DNA of 43,131 bases from a virus. Of the stretch, positions 31,279-41,400 are shown piece after piece. Each line of letters opens with the position of its first letter. Position 1 is the stretch's first letter. Below the pieces are notes generated by a model that was not told the DNA's origin, did no database searches, and saw only the letters and a list, made by a program, of their open reading frames with translations. The DNA lies in the IMG/VR virus record IMGVR_UViG_3300031565_008220, positions 1 through 43,131 of that record. The stretch is one strand, 5' to 3'. The translations under genes were made by a program, and so were the position numbers.

Positions 31279-33069
31279 TTATTTTTCTGAAACCAATTTT
31301 CTCTTAGCATCTACATTGGAGAATAATTTCAGTAATTCATCTATATTATCCGTATACTTTACTTTCGTTAAATGTCTTGTGCTTTCTTGAAGAAGACATA
31401 CTTTGATTTGACTCGGATTTAATTCACCCAACCCTTTGAATCTCGATATTGTTCTATTGTCTTCCCTGGCTTTGAGTAACTGATTATCTGTCCATAGTGG
31501 TTTAAATGTTTTCTTTTCATTTATTGCAAATAAAGGTGTTTGTGCAATATAGTACCTTCCCTTTCTGATAACATCGGGTGTTAATATTGCAATTACCATA
31601 GTTAGTAAACAAGCGATATGGGAACCATCTGGATCAGCATCCGTGGCACATATAATTTTATCATACCTAAGATTGTCGATATCAAAGTGAGGTCCCACTC
31701 CTGCACCCATAGCCATTATCAATTCCCCAACTTCTTTATTTTTGAGAATATCTTTAGCTGATGTAATATTAGGTATTGACTTACCTCTAAGAGGAAGTAT
31801 GGCATGTTTATCTGGATCTCTAGAGTGGATTATCGATCCACTAGCGCTAGTACCTTCAACAATATAAAGCTCACCATTTGGATTTGCACAATCTCGTAAC
31901 TTGGTGAATTTTGTTGAAGCTCTGCGTCCTCCAGTATCTTGCTTTTTGAGACTTTTAGAATCCATCTTTTTTCTATAAGAATCAAATGTTTCTAAATGAC
32001 CTAATACATCTTCTGGACTTTCCACTGCCCATTTCTCCAGTAATGACTGAAAGACTTTAATATATTTAACAAAGTCACTTTTTCTATTTGTTAATCTTTC
32101 CTTAGTTTGGCCAGAAAATTTTGGCTCGATTAGATGAAGAATTAAATAAGCTCGAAGTTTAATCAACACATCATTACCCTGAAATTTATATCCGTGTTTC
32201 TTAGCTTTATCTAAGAAAAAATCTTTCAAGAGCTCTTCGAATACATTATAATGTGTACCCAATCTCTCTACTGGTAATAGATTTACAGATGAGATTATTT
32301 TCTTTGACATATGACCATCCGCATCATATCCAAATAGAACTTCAAATTTCTCTTCTTTATTGTTAGCTATTAAAACAGTTGTTTTAAAATTTTCTTTTTT
32401 GATACCACATTCTGCTTTAAAGTGATCTAATCTTGATCGATTAAAAACCTCTTTGGTGTCCCCGACTTTCATGACAAATCTCATATCACTATTCAACTCA
32501 GCCGAAGCTGTTGTCAAGCGTTTTCGAATTCTATCTAGATTCGGCATTATATCTTCAAAATATTTTTTTGAGGCTACGAATTCTATCTTTGTTGAATATG
32601 GTATTTTACCGGTGTATTTTTGAATTTTACTTTTTTTGAGCTTTCCCTTTTCAAAATAGAAGAATCCATGTTTTTCATCTCTATAGCTGTCAATCATATA
32701 TTTATCTGATAAAGCATTTACTGCAACCAGTCCAACTCCGTGAAGACCAGAGCTAATTTTATATGCAGTTTTTTTATCCTGAAACTTTGCTCCAGAAAAT
32801 AGTTTTGATGAAATGATAACGGGAATATTTTTTTCTAAGGGTATTCCTCTTCCATTATCACTTATAGAACAAACTCCACTCTCTGGATTTATATCAACAG
32901 CTATTATTGTTGCGTATCCAGCTAAGGCTTCATCGAGGGCATTATCTAAAACCTCTTCGACGAGATGCGCTGGATCACATGTATCTCCTATATACATTCC
33001 AGGTGTCAGTTGTATATGTTCAATTTCTTTTAATACTCTAATATCTTTAGCGTCATATTTCTTTGTCAT
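31279..33069 (-). CDS. DNA topoisomerase II ATPase subunit (T4 gp39/60-like, GyrB type)
   Basis: A 596-residue GyrB/ParE-type subunit. The GHKL ATPase motifs are VEEVLDNALDEAL (Asn43), DNGRGIPLEKN and GLHGVGLVAVNALS. The TOPRIM domain has LYIVEGTSASGS and DADPDGSHIACL. It is one unbroken gene, whereas in T4 this subunit is divided between genes 39 and 60. ATG at 33069 is preferred: GGGAGGAC stands five bases upstream and MTKKYDAKDIRVL fits the start of the family. The frame continues to a GTG at 33132 that overlaps the upstream gene. It works with the breakage-reunion subunit at 28667-29965. Confidence 0.93.
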   Translation of the reverse strand: MTKKYDAKDIRVLKEIEHIQLTPGMYIGDTCDPAHLVEEVLDNALDEALAGYATIIAVDINPESGVCSISDNGRGIPLEKNIPVIISSKLFSGAKFQDKKTAYKISSGLHGVGLVAVNALSDKYMIDSYRDEKHGFFYFEKGKLKKSKIQKYTGKIPYSTKIEFVASKKYFEDIMPNLDRIRKRLTTASAELNSDMRFVMKVGDTKEVFNRSRLDHFKAECGIKKENFKTTVLIANNKEEKFEVLFGYDADGHMSKKIISSVNLLPVERLGTHYNVFEELLKDFFLDKAKKHGYKFQGNDVLIKLRAYLILHLIEPKFSGQTKERLTNRKSDFVKYIKVFQSLLEKWAVESPEDVLGHLETFDSYRKKMDSKSLKKQDTGGRRASTKFTKLRDCANPNGELYIVEGTSASGSIIHSRDPDKHAILPLRGKSIPNITSAKDILKNKEVGELIMAMGAGVGPHFDIDNLRYDKIICATDADPDGSHIACLLTMVIAILTPDVIRKGRYYIAQTPLFAINEKKTFKPLWTDNQLLKAREDNRTISRFKGLGELNPSQIKVCLLQESTRHLTKVKYTDNIDELLKLFSNVDAKRKLVSEK

Positions 33070-33124
33070 AAAGTCCTCCCTTGGCCAAATTTTTGACCGA
33101 GTGGAACCGCTTTTTTTCTTGACA

Positions 33125-34528
33125 TTATTCACTTTTCCTTTCAGGTAAATGTACTACAAACCCAGTTTTGTTGAGTTTTTCATCTGATCCGTTTGGTGTT
33201 ATTACCCAAAGCATTCTTTTTGGGAATAGTCTTCGATCTATCTCATTAAAAACTTCTGTATGACCATCAGTGAAACACACACAAACATCACACCTCAACT
33301 CTCTGGCTCTTTCTACTCCAGCCATCAACTTTGTTCCACCGCGACCCTCAACTTTAAAATCTATATCAGAAACTTTTTTAATAATATATTCTTTGTGAAT
33401 TATTGTATCTACTTCTAAAACTGTGACCTCACAATTTCGATCCTTTTCAATAAGATTCTTACATCCAGAAAGTGCGTCTAACACATCATCTGGAGTTTGG
33501 CTTCCAGAGGTATCAATAAGAACAACAATCTTAAATGACATATCTCTTTTCCTTCCAGGAAATGGAGATATCATAGGAATGTTTTTTCCAGCAATTTGAA
33601 ATACATATGTTCGTTTTCGATTGATGTGTGTTGAAGATCTTTTATATTTGCCGAGTCTTGATCCTCTAACCCATTGTCTTATGATTTCGTAATAAGGTAT
33701 AGGAACTGGCTTCAATGCCTTTTCTATAAGATCTTGTAAGTATCCAGGCATCTTCCCTCTTGTTTTGGATCTTTGATAATTCTTAGCTGATTCCCTTATT
33801 ATCCGTTGTATGTATGTGTCTATTTGACGTGAATTTGAATGTGGATCTGTTGTCTCGCTGTTTAACCATTGATTATGATTATGCAAATCGGAGTTGTCAT
33901 CTAATGGATTATCACCGCCACCACTGTTGCCTTCCCGTGGTACAGCATTTTGATTTTCTCCATCTCCATTGTTGGCTTTATCATCTGAATTACTCGGCTG
34001 ATTAGATTTATCACCCTGTCTCATTCTATCTAGGAGTATGTAATAATACTCCTCCATAGGAAGTTTATCTTTCAATCCGTGATCTTTAGGAAAACTTAAA
34101 TTAAATGGAGCTCCAGCTATCATCAGAGGACTTTTAATATCTCCCTGTGAATTAACACAACAATCACATGCTATATTGATTAAATCCATATGTTGCTTTC
34201 TTAATTCTTTTGGTAGATCAGCTACTAATCTTATCATTCGAGATATATGTTTATTTAATATATGTAAACCTTCATGATGCAATATCTCATGTAAATCCCC
34301 ATCTGGTGTAGCGGCAAGTAAAATAGGATTAAACAGCAACTCCAACTTCCCTTGGGGAGTTGAAGTTACAGCTGCTGGATTGGGATATGTGACATCAGCT
34401 CTTCTTCGAATGAGAGAGAACAGAAAGCCAAAATAGTCATAACGAAGAACCCATTGAGCGATAAGACCCTTCATTTTTTTATCCATTTCGTCTATTAGTT
34501 TTTTGTATTTAATATGATTCTCATCCAT
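33125..34528 (-). CDS. VWA domain protein with N-terminal zincin domain (DUF2201/COG3864-like)
   Basis: A 467-residue protein. The N-terminal half has HHEGLHILNKH (His85, Glu86, His89), an HExxH zinc site, followed by CDCC and NSQGDI. The middle (about 170-230) is a low-complexity Asn/Asp/Gly/Ser linker (NSGGGDNPLDDNSDLHNHN). The C-terminal half is a von Willebrand A domain with the MIDAS motif LIDTSGSQT and RGGTKLMAG and CFTDGH. This layout is typical of the VWA partner of MoxR ATPases. The MoxR gene lies ten bases upstream. Such pairs remodel or activate metal-dependent protein complexes; the phage target is unknown. Confidence 0.82.
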   Translation of the reverse strand: MDENHIKYKKLIDEMDKKMKGLIAQWVLRYDYFGFLFSLIRRRADVTYPNPAAVTSTPQGKLELLFNPILLAATPDGDLHEILHHEGLHILNKHISRMIRLVADLPKELRKQHMDLINIACDCCVNSQGDIKSPLMIAGAPFNLSFPKDHGLKDKLPMEEYYYILLDRMRQGDKSNQPSNSDDKANNGDGENQNAVPREGNSGGGDNPLDDNSDLHNHNQWLNSETTDPHSNSRQIDTYIQRIIRESAKNYQRSKTRGKMPGYLQDLIEKALKPVPIPYYEIIRQWVRGSRLGKYKRSSTHINRKRTYVFQIAGKNIPMISPFPGRKRDMSFKIVVLIDTSGSQTPDDVLDALSGCKNLIEKDRNCEVTVLEVDTIIHKEYIIKKVSDIDFKVEGRGGTKLMAGVERARELRCDVCVCFTDGHTEVFNEIDRRLFPKRMLWVITPNGSDEKLNKTGFVVHLPERKSE

Positions 34529-34537
34529 GATATCCTC

Positions 34538-35749
34538 TTATTTTCCATTTGGATTTCTTAATTTTTCAAAGAATCTTGATTGAAAGATTGGTGACTTATA
34601 GAGTTCTTTCATTAACTTGGTAATATATCGAAACTCTACCGATTGCCTATCAATATCTGATTGTACGATGAGAAGTGATGCTGTGTCTACAGGCATTGTT
34701 ATCAGAAAGTCGTGAATATTTTTTATCTCATTTGCTTTTAAATCTGGCATGGTTGTCTGTAGATATGTAGAAAATGATTGCATTAATTCACCAAGCCTAG
34801 AATTATCATTCGCATTTATCATTTGTCTTACAATGGGTTCTGCTTTTTCTTTATAATGATTAATAATATCTGATGGTTTAACGATATTTGTATTATCCGT
34901 GCAGAATCCGATAAATAACATTGTAGCGGAAGAATTGAGCAACCCCGAGATTCTTGTTTCAAGATTATATATATTATACACACCCTCTGTTGCTATCTCA
35001 GCTTTCCATAATATATCAGAAACTTTTTCCCAACTGGCTGGATTAGCATATACAGATCCAACTTTTTGTGCATCAAAATCATACAACCGCTCATGATATG
35101 TATTTATATAATCAAGTACAAGTGGATGAAAATCCATCTTTGTTGCATATTTTAAAAATGCTGCGGCTGAAACTTCAACATATATATGCGACTGTCGACG
35201 TAATCCAGCTGCATCTTCCAATGTGTTCATGCTATATTCTTTGTCATCTGGATTATCCACAGATATGACAAACCAACCTTTTGGAAACTCGTAACGATGC
35301 ACAGCATATTCATTTTGAACTTGCCATAGTAATTGCTGTAAAGGATGATCACCCCGAGCGAATTCATCTATTACATATATTCCGTAATAATTTCCTTGCT
35401 TGGGTATAAAATCTGAATAAAGCATCTTAAAAGATTCTACTTTAGTGTCACCTTCAATGACAGGAAAAGGAATAAGAAAGTCATCTCTCGTTAGAACGGG
35501 ACTTGTGATTCGTATTAAATCAAATTCTTCTCCCGTAAGTTCTGACAGTTCCTGTTGAATCTGATAACAGATTTGAGTTTTACCAACACCAGCTGGGCCA
35601 ATTATATGATAGCATTGTTTCTGCACATCACGACCATATTTCCAGGTCTTGAGTGTAGAAACAATGTCATCCTGTATATCTAATTTTAATTGATCTATAG
35701 TAGTTACCGAAATGTTTAACTTTTCAAAATATTTAACTTCATTAGGCAT
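34538..35749 (-). CDS. MoxR-type AAA+ ATPase
   Basis: A 403-residue AAA+ ATPase. Walker A is IIGPAGVGKTQI (residues 49-60), Walker B is GIYVIDEFARGD (123-134), and sensor 1 lies in FVISVDNPDD. The alpha-helical lid and C-terminal helices follow. MoxR ATPases act with VWA-domain partners as chaperone-like machines; the VWA/zincin gene follows after nine bases, so both are co-expressed. It does not look like the clamp loader (gp44) or a helicase loader, which lack this context. Confidence 0.82.
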   Translation of the reverse strand: MPNEVKYFEKLNISVTTIDQLKLDIQDDIVSTLKTWKYGRDVQKQCYHIIGPAGVGKTQICYQIQQELSELTGEEFDLIRITSPVLTRDDFLIPFPVIEGDTKVESFKMLYSDFIPKQGNYYGIYVIDEFARGDHPLQQLLWQVQNEYAVHRYEFPKGWFVISVDNPDDKEYSMNTLEDAAGLRRQSHIYVEVSAAAFLKYATKMDFHPLVLDYINTYHERLYDFDAQKVGSVYANPASWEKVSDILWKAEIATEGVYNIYNLETRISGLLNSSATMLFIGFCTDNTNIVKPSDIINHYKEKAEPIVRQMINANDNSRLGELMQSFSTYLQTTMPDLKANEIKNIHDFLITMPVDTASLLIVQSDIDRQSVEFRYITKLMKELYKSPIFQSRFFEKLRNPNGK

Positions 35750-35760
35750 TGTTCAAATCC

Positions 35761-36723
35761 TTAGAATTTGATGTCCTTAAAATTGAATGTCTTATCACCT
35801 CCAGCTGATCCTGGTGCCTCGGGGGTCTTCTCCTCTGTCTTTTGTGAAGTGTCAATTGATGGAGTCTGAGCATTTCCACCAACCATAGAAACCACACCAG
35901 CTTCTTTTGCTTGAGAAGCTGCATTACCTTTTTTCTTTTTAGACCAATCGAATTTCTCACGGAATCTATCCATAGTTTTCTTGGACACGTCAAGAAGCTC
36001 TCGTGCAAAATCTTTATTGATCTCACTCATTCTTGTAAATGCGAAAACTTGCTTATCTCCGAAATTAGATTGGGCTATTGTTTTGGTGATTTTTGTGACG
36101 AAACGTTTGTGGTTCACAACGCGTTTCTCAAATTCACGAACTGCATCACCCTTTTCATCAAACATTGGATCGAGGTCTAATTGATATAGTTCGGATAGAT
36201 ATTCTGAAACGTTTCCATATTTTATACCCTTACCACGGACAAACACGAAGATAGGTTTCTTTTCCTCATCGACGATTGGAGTTCCTGTGGCTTGACATAA
36301 AATACCCACAACAATGATCTGAGCTTTACAGCCATTGCAGAATTCTACACCATTTCTATCCTTGGATGTAGTTGGACATATTCGTGGTGTACCATCTGGC
36401 ATACCCTGAGAACCATACCACGGTGCAGCTGAAGTTTCTTTAAATGAGAAACATTTTGTGCTTGTACGACCATTTTGTTTCTGCTCGTTATTTAAAATGT
36501 CTTTAACGTGCGTAATGATCATAAAAACTTCATCGTGATTAAAGGAATGACCACGAATCTGGAGTTTTTCGATCTGTTCCATAACACCATTTTCATGCTG
36601 GCGATTCTGACCACTGATATAAATGCTTTTGAAGAATTCTTCCTCTGGTGGTTTTTGTTCTCCACCACCACCACCAGATACACCTGTACTATTTAACTCT
36701 TGATAATCATCTAAAATTGTCAT
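35761..36723 (-). CDS. Probable ssDNA-binding protein (gp32-like)
   Basis: A 320-residue protein with a Gly-rich N-terminal linker (SGGGGGEQKPPEEE), a central domain with a possible zinc site (KCFSFKE, ICPTTSKD, EFCNGCKA), and a C-terminal Lys/Ser/Gly/Pro/Glu-rich tail ending KTFNFKDIKF. The size, the zinc-coordinating Cys in the core and the conserved hydrophobic tip fit T4 gp32 (301 residues), which coats ssDNA and recruits partners via its tail. The tail is less acidic than in gp32. ATG at 36723 has AGGAGGAAAA nearby; the longer GTG start at 36762 overlaps the upstream gene. The codon use is richer in GC than neighbours, consistent with strong expression. Its exact family is not certain. 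Confidence 0.5.
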   Translation of the reverse strand: MTILDDYQELNSTGVSGGGGGEQKPPEEEFFKSIYISGQNRQHENGVMEQIEKLQIRGHSFNHDEVFMIITHVKDILNNEQKQNGRTSTKCFSFKETSAAPWYGSQGMPDGTPRICPTTSKDRNGVEFCNGCKAQIIVVGILCQATGTPIVDEEKKPIFVFVRGKGIKYGNVSEYLSELYQLDLDPMFDEKGDAVREFEKRVVNHKRFVTKITKTIAQSNFGDKQVFAFTRMSEINKDFARELLDVSKKTMDRFREKFDWSKKKKGNAASQAKEAGVVSMVGGNAQTPSIDTSQKTEEKTPEAPGSAGGDKTFNFKDIKF

Positions 36724-36740
36724 ACGTTTTTCCTCCTGTT

Positions 36741-37379
36741 TTAATAATTGGCGTTCAGACACCAGTCTTGATTTTTGTGGGCTTGTGAGCCATCGACATC
36801 ATCTGGTTGGATGATAATTGTGAATTCATCATTGAACCAGCATCCTAATTTAGTTTCCATAAGAGCATCACTGGAAATACAATTTTGTCGGAATCCATCC
36901 GTTGGAGTTTGTTCATCTAAATTGTTCATAATAGAAACGAATTCACGATCCATTTTTATAGTTATAGGTGTTAACTTTCTAACTTTTTTATCTGTTATTT
37001 TTCCTGATATTAATTTTGTATGTGGACAATATACGATAACTAATAGGTCCTCACCTTTACTATTTTTAACATGTTTGAAAACTTCGTTTCTATATATAAA
37101 GGTTTGAGCATCTACATCATATAACCACCCATCGGACATTTCACGCAATCTTTCTATTGTTGTATGTGGTCGGCATTTTACACCTTCTTCTACACGTTTA
37201 AATTCACACACCTTACAATTAGAAGAATCGATGTTAAACAATCTGTTGAACGATGGGCTTTTGGCTTTTTTGAAATATCGTAATATCTGTCCTCGATTAA
37301 GTATATACTTTAGAAGTGTAATTGGGTAAACTGTTGTATTGTAACGTTCTAGTATCTTTTCTGCGGATGTAAATTTCAT
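36741..37379 (-). CDS. Hypothetical protein with Cys/His cluster
   Basis: A 212-residue protein of unknown function. NCKVCEFKR plus VKCRPH near residues 54-72 (Cys, Cys, Cys, His) may bind zinc. It is preceded by a strongly basic helical region (LKYILNRGQILRYFKKAKS) and followed by strand-rich parts (VIVYCPHTKLISGKI, FTIIIQPDDV). Basic plus zinc features would suit nucleic-acid binding. AGGAGGGACACA precedes the ATG, a strong ribosome-binding site. It follows the 142-bp gap with the palindrome and heads the ssDNA-binding protein/MoxR/VWA/topoisomerase transcript. Confidence 0.5.
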   Translation of the reverse strand: MKFTSAEKILERYNTTVYPITLLKYILNRGQILRYFKKAKSPSFNRLFNIDSSNCKVCEFKRVEEGVKCRPHTTIERLREMSDGWLYDVDAQTFIYRNEVFKHVKNSKGEDLLVIVYCPHTKLISGKITDKKVRKLTPITIKMDREFVSIMNNLDEQTPTDGFRQNCISSDALMETKLGCWFNDEFTIIIQPDDVDGSQAHKNQDWCLNANY

Positions 37380-37454
37380 TACATTGTGTCCCTCCTAAAA
37401 AAATTACTTTCTGTTAATTTCTCCTTTCTTAAAAATAAAAAATTATATGGTTAC

Positions 37455-37481
37455 GCAAACAATTCATATAGAATTGTTTGC
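37455..37481. repeat. Perfect 11-bp inverted repeat in the longest gap
   Basis: GCAAACAATTC and GAATTGTTTGC are separated by five bases within 37380-37521, the largest intergenic gap in the window. On the minus strand a T-rich stretch (ATTTTTTATTTTT) follows about ten bases after the stem, so it may be a loose terminator for the 97-residue gene. A TATAAT hexamer also lies in this gap before the next gene, so an operator at a promoter is an alternative. Apart from this and a ribosome-binding site, I see nothing else in the gap. Confidence 0.7.
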
Positions 37482-37521
37482 ATGTAATGCTTTCATTTAT
37501 TAATATATATAGATGTGATTT

Positions 37522-37815
37522 TTACTTACCTTCTTTCGCGGGATGGGATGGGGGTGCCACAAAGTTTGCCATGATACTGGCTGGTGTGGAATGATTGGAT
37601 AAATCAATCGTAATGGTTGCCTCTTCACTTTGGCATTGATCGATTGTTCCTTTGATCAGTTGTTTTGCTTGTGATGGCATGAAATTATCATAAAAAAGCA
37701 GCGACAATCCATTTTTCATATTAAAGCCAACGCCGTCAGCAGTTTCTAGGACTTCGATAATTTGTTCTTTTTCCAACTCGATTCTTGTTTCTTGATTTTT
37801 AATAATAATTTTCAT
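37522..37815 (-). CDS. Hypothetical small protein
   Basis: A 97-residue protein of unknown function. The first 40 residues are strand-forming (MKIIIKNQETRIELEKEQII, GVGFNMKNGLSLLFYDN), followed by a helix (PSQAKQLIKGTIDQ), a strand (ATITIDLS) and a flexible tail (PPSHPAKEGK). An AAGGAGAACAC site precedes the ATG. It is the last gene before the large palindrome gap and follows the second beta subunit and the 195-residue protein, so it is probably part of the same transcript. Confidence 0.5.
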   Translation of the reverse strand: MKIIIKNQETRIELEKEQIIEVLETADGVGFNMKNGLSLLFYDNFMPSQAKQLIKGTIDQCQSEEATITIDLSNHSTPASIMANFVAPPSHPAKEGK

Positions 37816-37834
37816 TGTGTTCTCCTTTTAATAT

Positions 37835-38422
37835 TCAGATATTATTAGCATAAATGTCGTATTCACTTCTTTCAGAACGGTCTATAAACCAGTTCATTAA
37901 TCCTTCTTTGTCGTATGTTCTCAGAAATTCAGAAATGTTCTCGTTTACTGTTACCATTAAATTTACTTGATTTGTTATTTCATCGATCACTATCTTAGAA
38001 TTCTCTCTGACGTATTTATTGATATCAACAGTGATGATACCATCGAGATAGCTCCAAACATATGATAAGAATTTAACATTATCATATTCAACAAATTCTA
38101 TAAATTTAAACATTTCTTCTATTTCTCTTTTAGTATCATATATTGGAGTGGTCCCGAATGCAAATTCGTATACCTCTTCCATTCGATCTAAATATTTACC
38201 GATAAATATACGTTTTAGGTCAATAGATCTATCCAATATATCATTTTTTAATACACCGTATACATAAAAGAAATCTCTGGTGTTCATTGATTCTTCTATT
38301 AATGCATATGATGTAGATTCATATATGGCTCTCAGTTGTCTACGATCTTCATCTATCTGATCGTTATCCATTTCTGGTGGTGTTATTAAATTACCAATTA
38401 AAATTTCGGTTGATTTATCCAT
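37835..38422 (-). CDS. Hypothetical helical protein beside the beta subunit gene
   Basis: A 195-residue, largely helical and acidic protein of unknown function, with repeated Asp/Glu/Ile/Tyr segments (EDRRQLRAIYESTSYALIEE, VNENISEFLRTYDKEG). No metal site, DNA-binding motif or membrane segment is apparent. It starts one base after the stop of the 1355-residue beta subunit gene, the tightest possible coupling, which would suit an accessory subunit of that RNA polymerase, but this is inference from position only. Confidence 0.5.
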   Translation of the reverse strand: MDKSTEILIGNLITPPEMDNDQIDEDRRQLRAIYESTSYALIEESMNTRDFFYVYGVLKNDILDRSIDLKRIFIGKYLDRMEEVYEFAFGTTPIYDTKREIEEMFKFIEFVEYDNVKFLSYVWSYLDGIITVDINKYVRENSKIVIDEITNQVNLMVTVNENISEFLRTYDKEGLMNWFIDRSERSEYDIYANNI

Positions 38423-38423
38423 A

Positions 38424-41400
38424 TTATTTTTCCTCCACCATCAAAGCCCTGAAATATGCATTTAACAATTCTCTTGTTGGTGAAATTTGAGTTTTTTTGT
38501 AGTCAGCTTTACCACCTTCAACGATTTCATTTATCATTTCATTTTTACTCTTTCCATCATCAGACATTGGCCCGAACATTTCTTTTAATAGTATTTTGGC
38601 ATCATAAGAAGCTAAAGCCCATGTATCACCCTCACCAACCTTCTGTCCACCGCTTTTTCGTTTTCCAGCTGTAGGTTGATGTGTTTTGGATGATAGAGGA
38701 CCGGTTGATCTTCCATGTATTTTTTCAGCGGCCATATGCTCAAGTTTGCCAACATAAGTATATCCAAAGGGAACTGGTTCTGTTGTTTTTGTGTTATATT
38801 CTGGCAGTGTTAAATGATATCCACTTTTTAAATTTAAAAGTTTAAGAACTTTATCAATGTTATCTCTTTTTGGAGCTTGGAATGGTGGGACGATAATAGG
38901 CATAAATCCAGTACTTCTAATTTCGTCTGCCATACTTTTAAATTTAGAATCGCTCATGGCTTTTAAAGAGTTGATTAATCTGGAGCTCATCTTAAAATTC
39001 TTGGACCCATCTAAGTTAGAGTATACGCTTGATATTAAAGAAAATATCTCTTTTCTATTATTTGATTTTACGATTCTCTTTCCAACTTCTTTAGAAATCA
39101 AACCACAATACATTTCATACATTTGACCAATATTCATTCGAGCTATAACCCCAAGAGGATTCATTATAATATCAACCGTTTCACCCCAAGGTGTTCGTGG
39201 CATAAGTCGATCCTCTTCAATTAGTGAGATGATACCTTTATTACCATATCTATTACAGAGTTTATCACCCACACCAATTGGCAATGCCTGTTCAATCTTA
39301 AATGAAATTTTTGCACCTTTTATAACAATATTTTTTTCATACCATTTTTCCTTTGGGTTTTTATGTCTCTTTCTAGTCTTGTCGGCTATCTCTTGAGCTG
39401 CACCCTTTAACTCAATATTAGAGAAAATTTCTATATCAACAATTTTTCCACCAGGACTTTCAGCAACAATAGCACCCTCATAGACTTCGAGAAAATCCTC
39501 ATCAGTATCTTCAAGGTTTAGAAGTTCTGTAATCTCCCCAGGAGTCTTCTTAAATATTGGTTGACCCCTTTTGGTTTCTTCACCAATATTTGCTATATAG
39601 AGAATATCATCTTTTGGATCTAATTTAACTTCTAATGTTTCTCCATGAAGTGAAGTTAGAGATTCTGTTTCGATCAATCTTTGGTTTATGACAAGACCAT
39701 CCTCAAAATTATATCCTTTGTATGGCATGTAAGCTACTGATAGATTTCGTCCTAATGCAATAGTTCCACCAGATATACAACTCCCCTCTGCAATTACCTG
39801 TCCTTTCTTAACCTTCTGATTCTTTTTAACAATTGGATTAAATATACTTAATGTATTTTTTCCAGAACCAGACGACAGTTCCTTTGGTGTTATATCGACT
39901 TTATTAGATTTTCCAGAGCACGATACATCGATGATGTCACTTGTTATATTTTTTATAATTCCGGTGCATGGAGCCTTTTTGATAAAACTATCTGATAGTA
40001 CATTGGTTAAAATTGATTCGTATCCTGTTTGAATCATTGGTGGTGTTGGGTTTTTCAGAGGTAGCATCTGTCGTACTTGATTGGCAGACATGATCATACG
40101 AGCACCCTCATTATTTTCTATAAATGGGACTATTGATAAATTCGTTGATAAAATTCCAGACTTCTCATCATCGTTCATCTCTTTAGTACCAAATAAACCT
40201 CTTGCACTTGTGATAAGAGCATTTACAGTCAGCTGTTGTGTGATACCAATATTACTACCTTCAGCTGTATCAAGTGGATCAATATTTCCAAAATATGAAG
40301 GATGAACATTTCTAGCTTCTAACTGAACAGCTCTTTTAGAAAGAATACCACCAACCGTTTTTCCAGCTGGTGAAATTCTGGTGATTGTTGACATCTCCTC
40401 CATTGGGTTTGCAAATTCCATGTCTTGTGATATTTCTATATTATCGAACTGGCTAATGATTTTTGCTTCTGGAAAGTTTAATTTGGCATTTGGATTTCCA
40501 GATAAATACTGTTGTTGATATGCCGTGTAAGCTTTCAATAACATATTTTGAGCAAGGTTTACAATAATCTCTGAATTTCTAATTCTTTGATTACCAATAT
40601 CATTAGGATCATCCTTAATACCTTTAACTGCCATCTCTGCCATGTAGTGCATTATATCCATTAACTTAGATGGTAATTGCTGATTTATCAAAACCTGTTT
40701 AACAACTGGGTCAACAATATTCATAGATGTTTTTGTTATAATATCAGCCGATTCTTCTCTTCCGGTTATTTGAATTAATAGTTCATAGAAATAATCTTTG
40801 GTTAAAAATTCATTTGGAATGTTATATTTATCAATCTTAGCAACGGAAAGGGACTCTACTATTTCTTTTTGAAGTTCTGTTTCTACATTTGAAAATATCA
40901 TATATGAACTTGGGACTTTGATAAATAAACCAGTTTTGGGTTTGTCTTGAACGATCTGATATTTAATATTATAATCTTTCATCACAGTATCAAAACCATA
41001 AAGATATGATAAAACCACTGCAAGAGGAATTTTATACGAGCCAATAAAAATTTGTAGGTAGGGAATCTTTCTAGATCGAAGACTTTTGATTCTAAATATT
41101 GAATAATCACTGGCAAATTTTGCAACGAACTCTTCTGGAAATGATATTGGATTTACAATTATTTGGTTGATCAAACATTTTTTTCTACCACTAACTGTAA
41201 AGGTTCCAGATGCAGAGTCAATTTTTGGTATGGTAAATAATATTTCCTGATCTTCCCCGTTGGCTTTTTCGACAATGATTTTAACGGTGGCTTCATCGGT
41301 TTTCTTTATTTCTCCAGGTCGTTGTTTCCTTTCTGTTATTGAAAGAGATTTGAATTTGATTGGAACGTCCCTATCTTCCAGTACTCTAAAAGCATTACTC

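Noticed and set aside
31279-33132. GTG start at 33132 for the topoisomerase ATPase subunit
   Set aside because: It overlaps the upstream gene, adds 21 basic residues not expected in the family, and the ATG at 33069 has a far better GGGAGGAC site.
35761-36762. GTG start at 36762 for the probable ssDNA-binding protein
   Set aside because: It overlaps the preceding gene by 22 bases; ATG at 36723 has AGGAGG correctly spaced.
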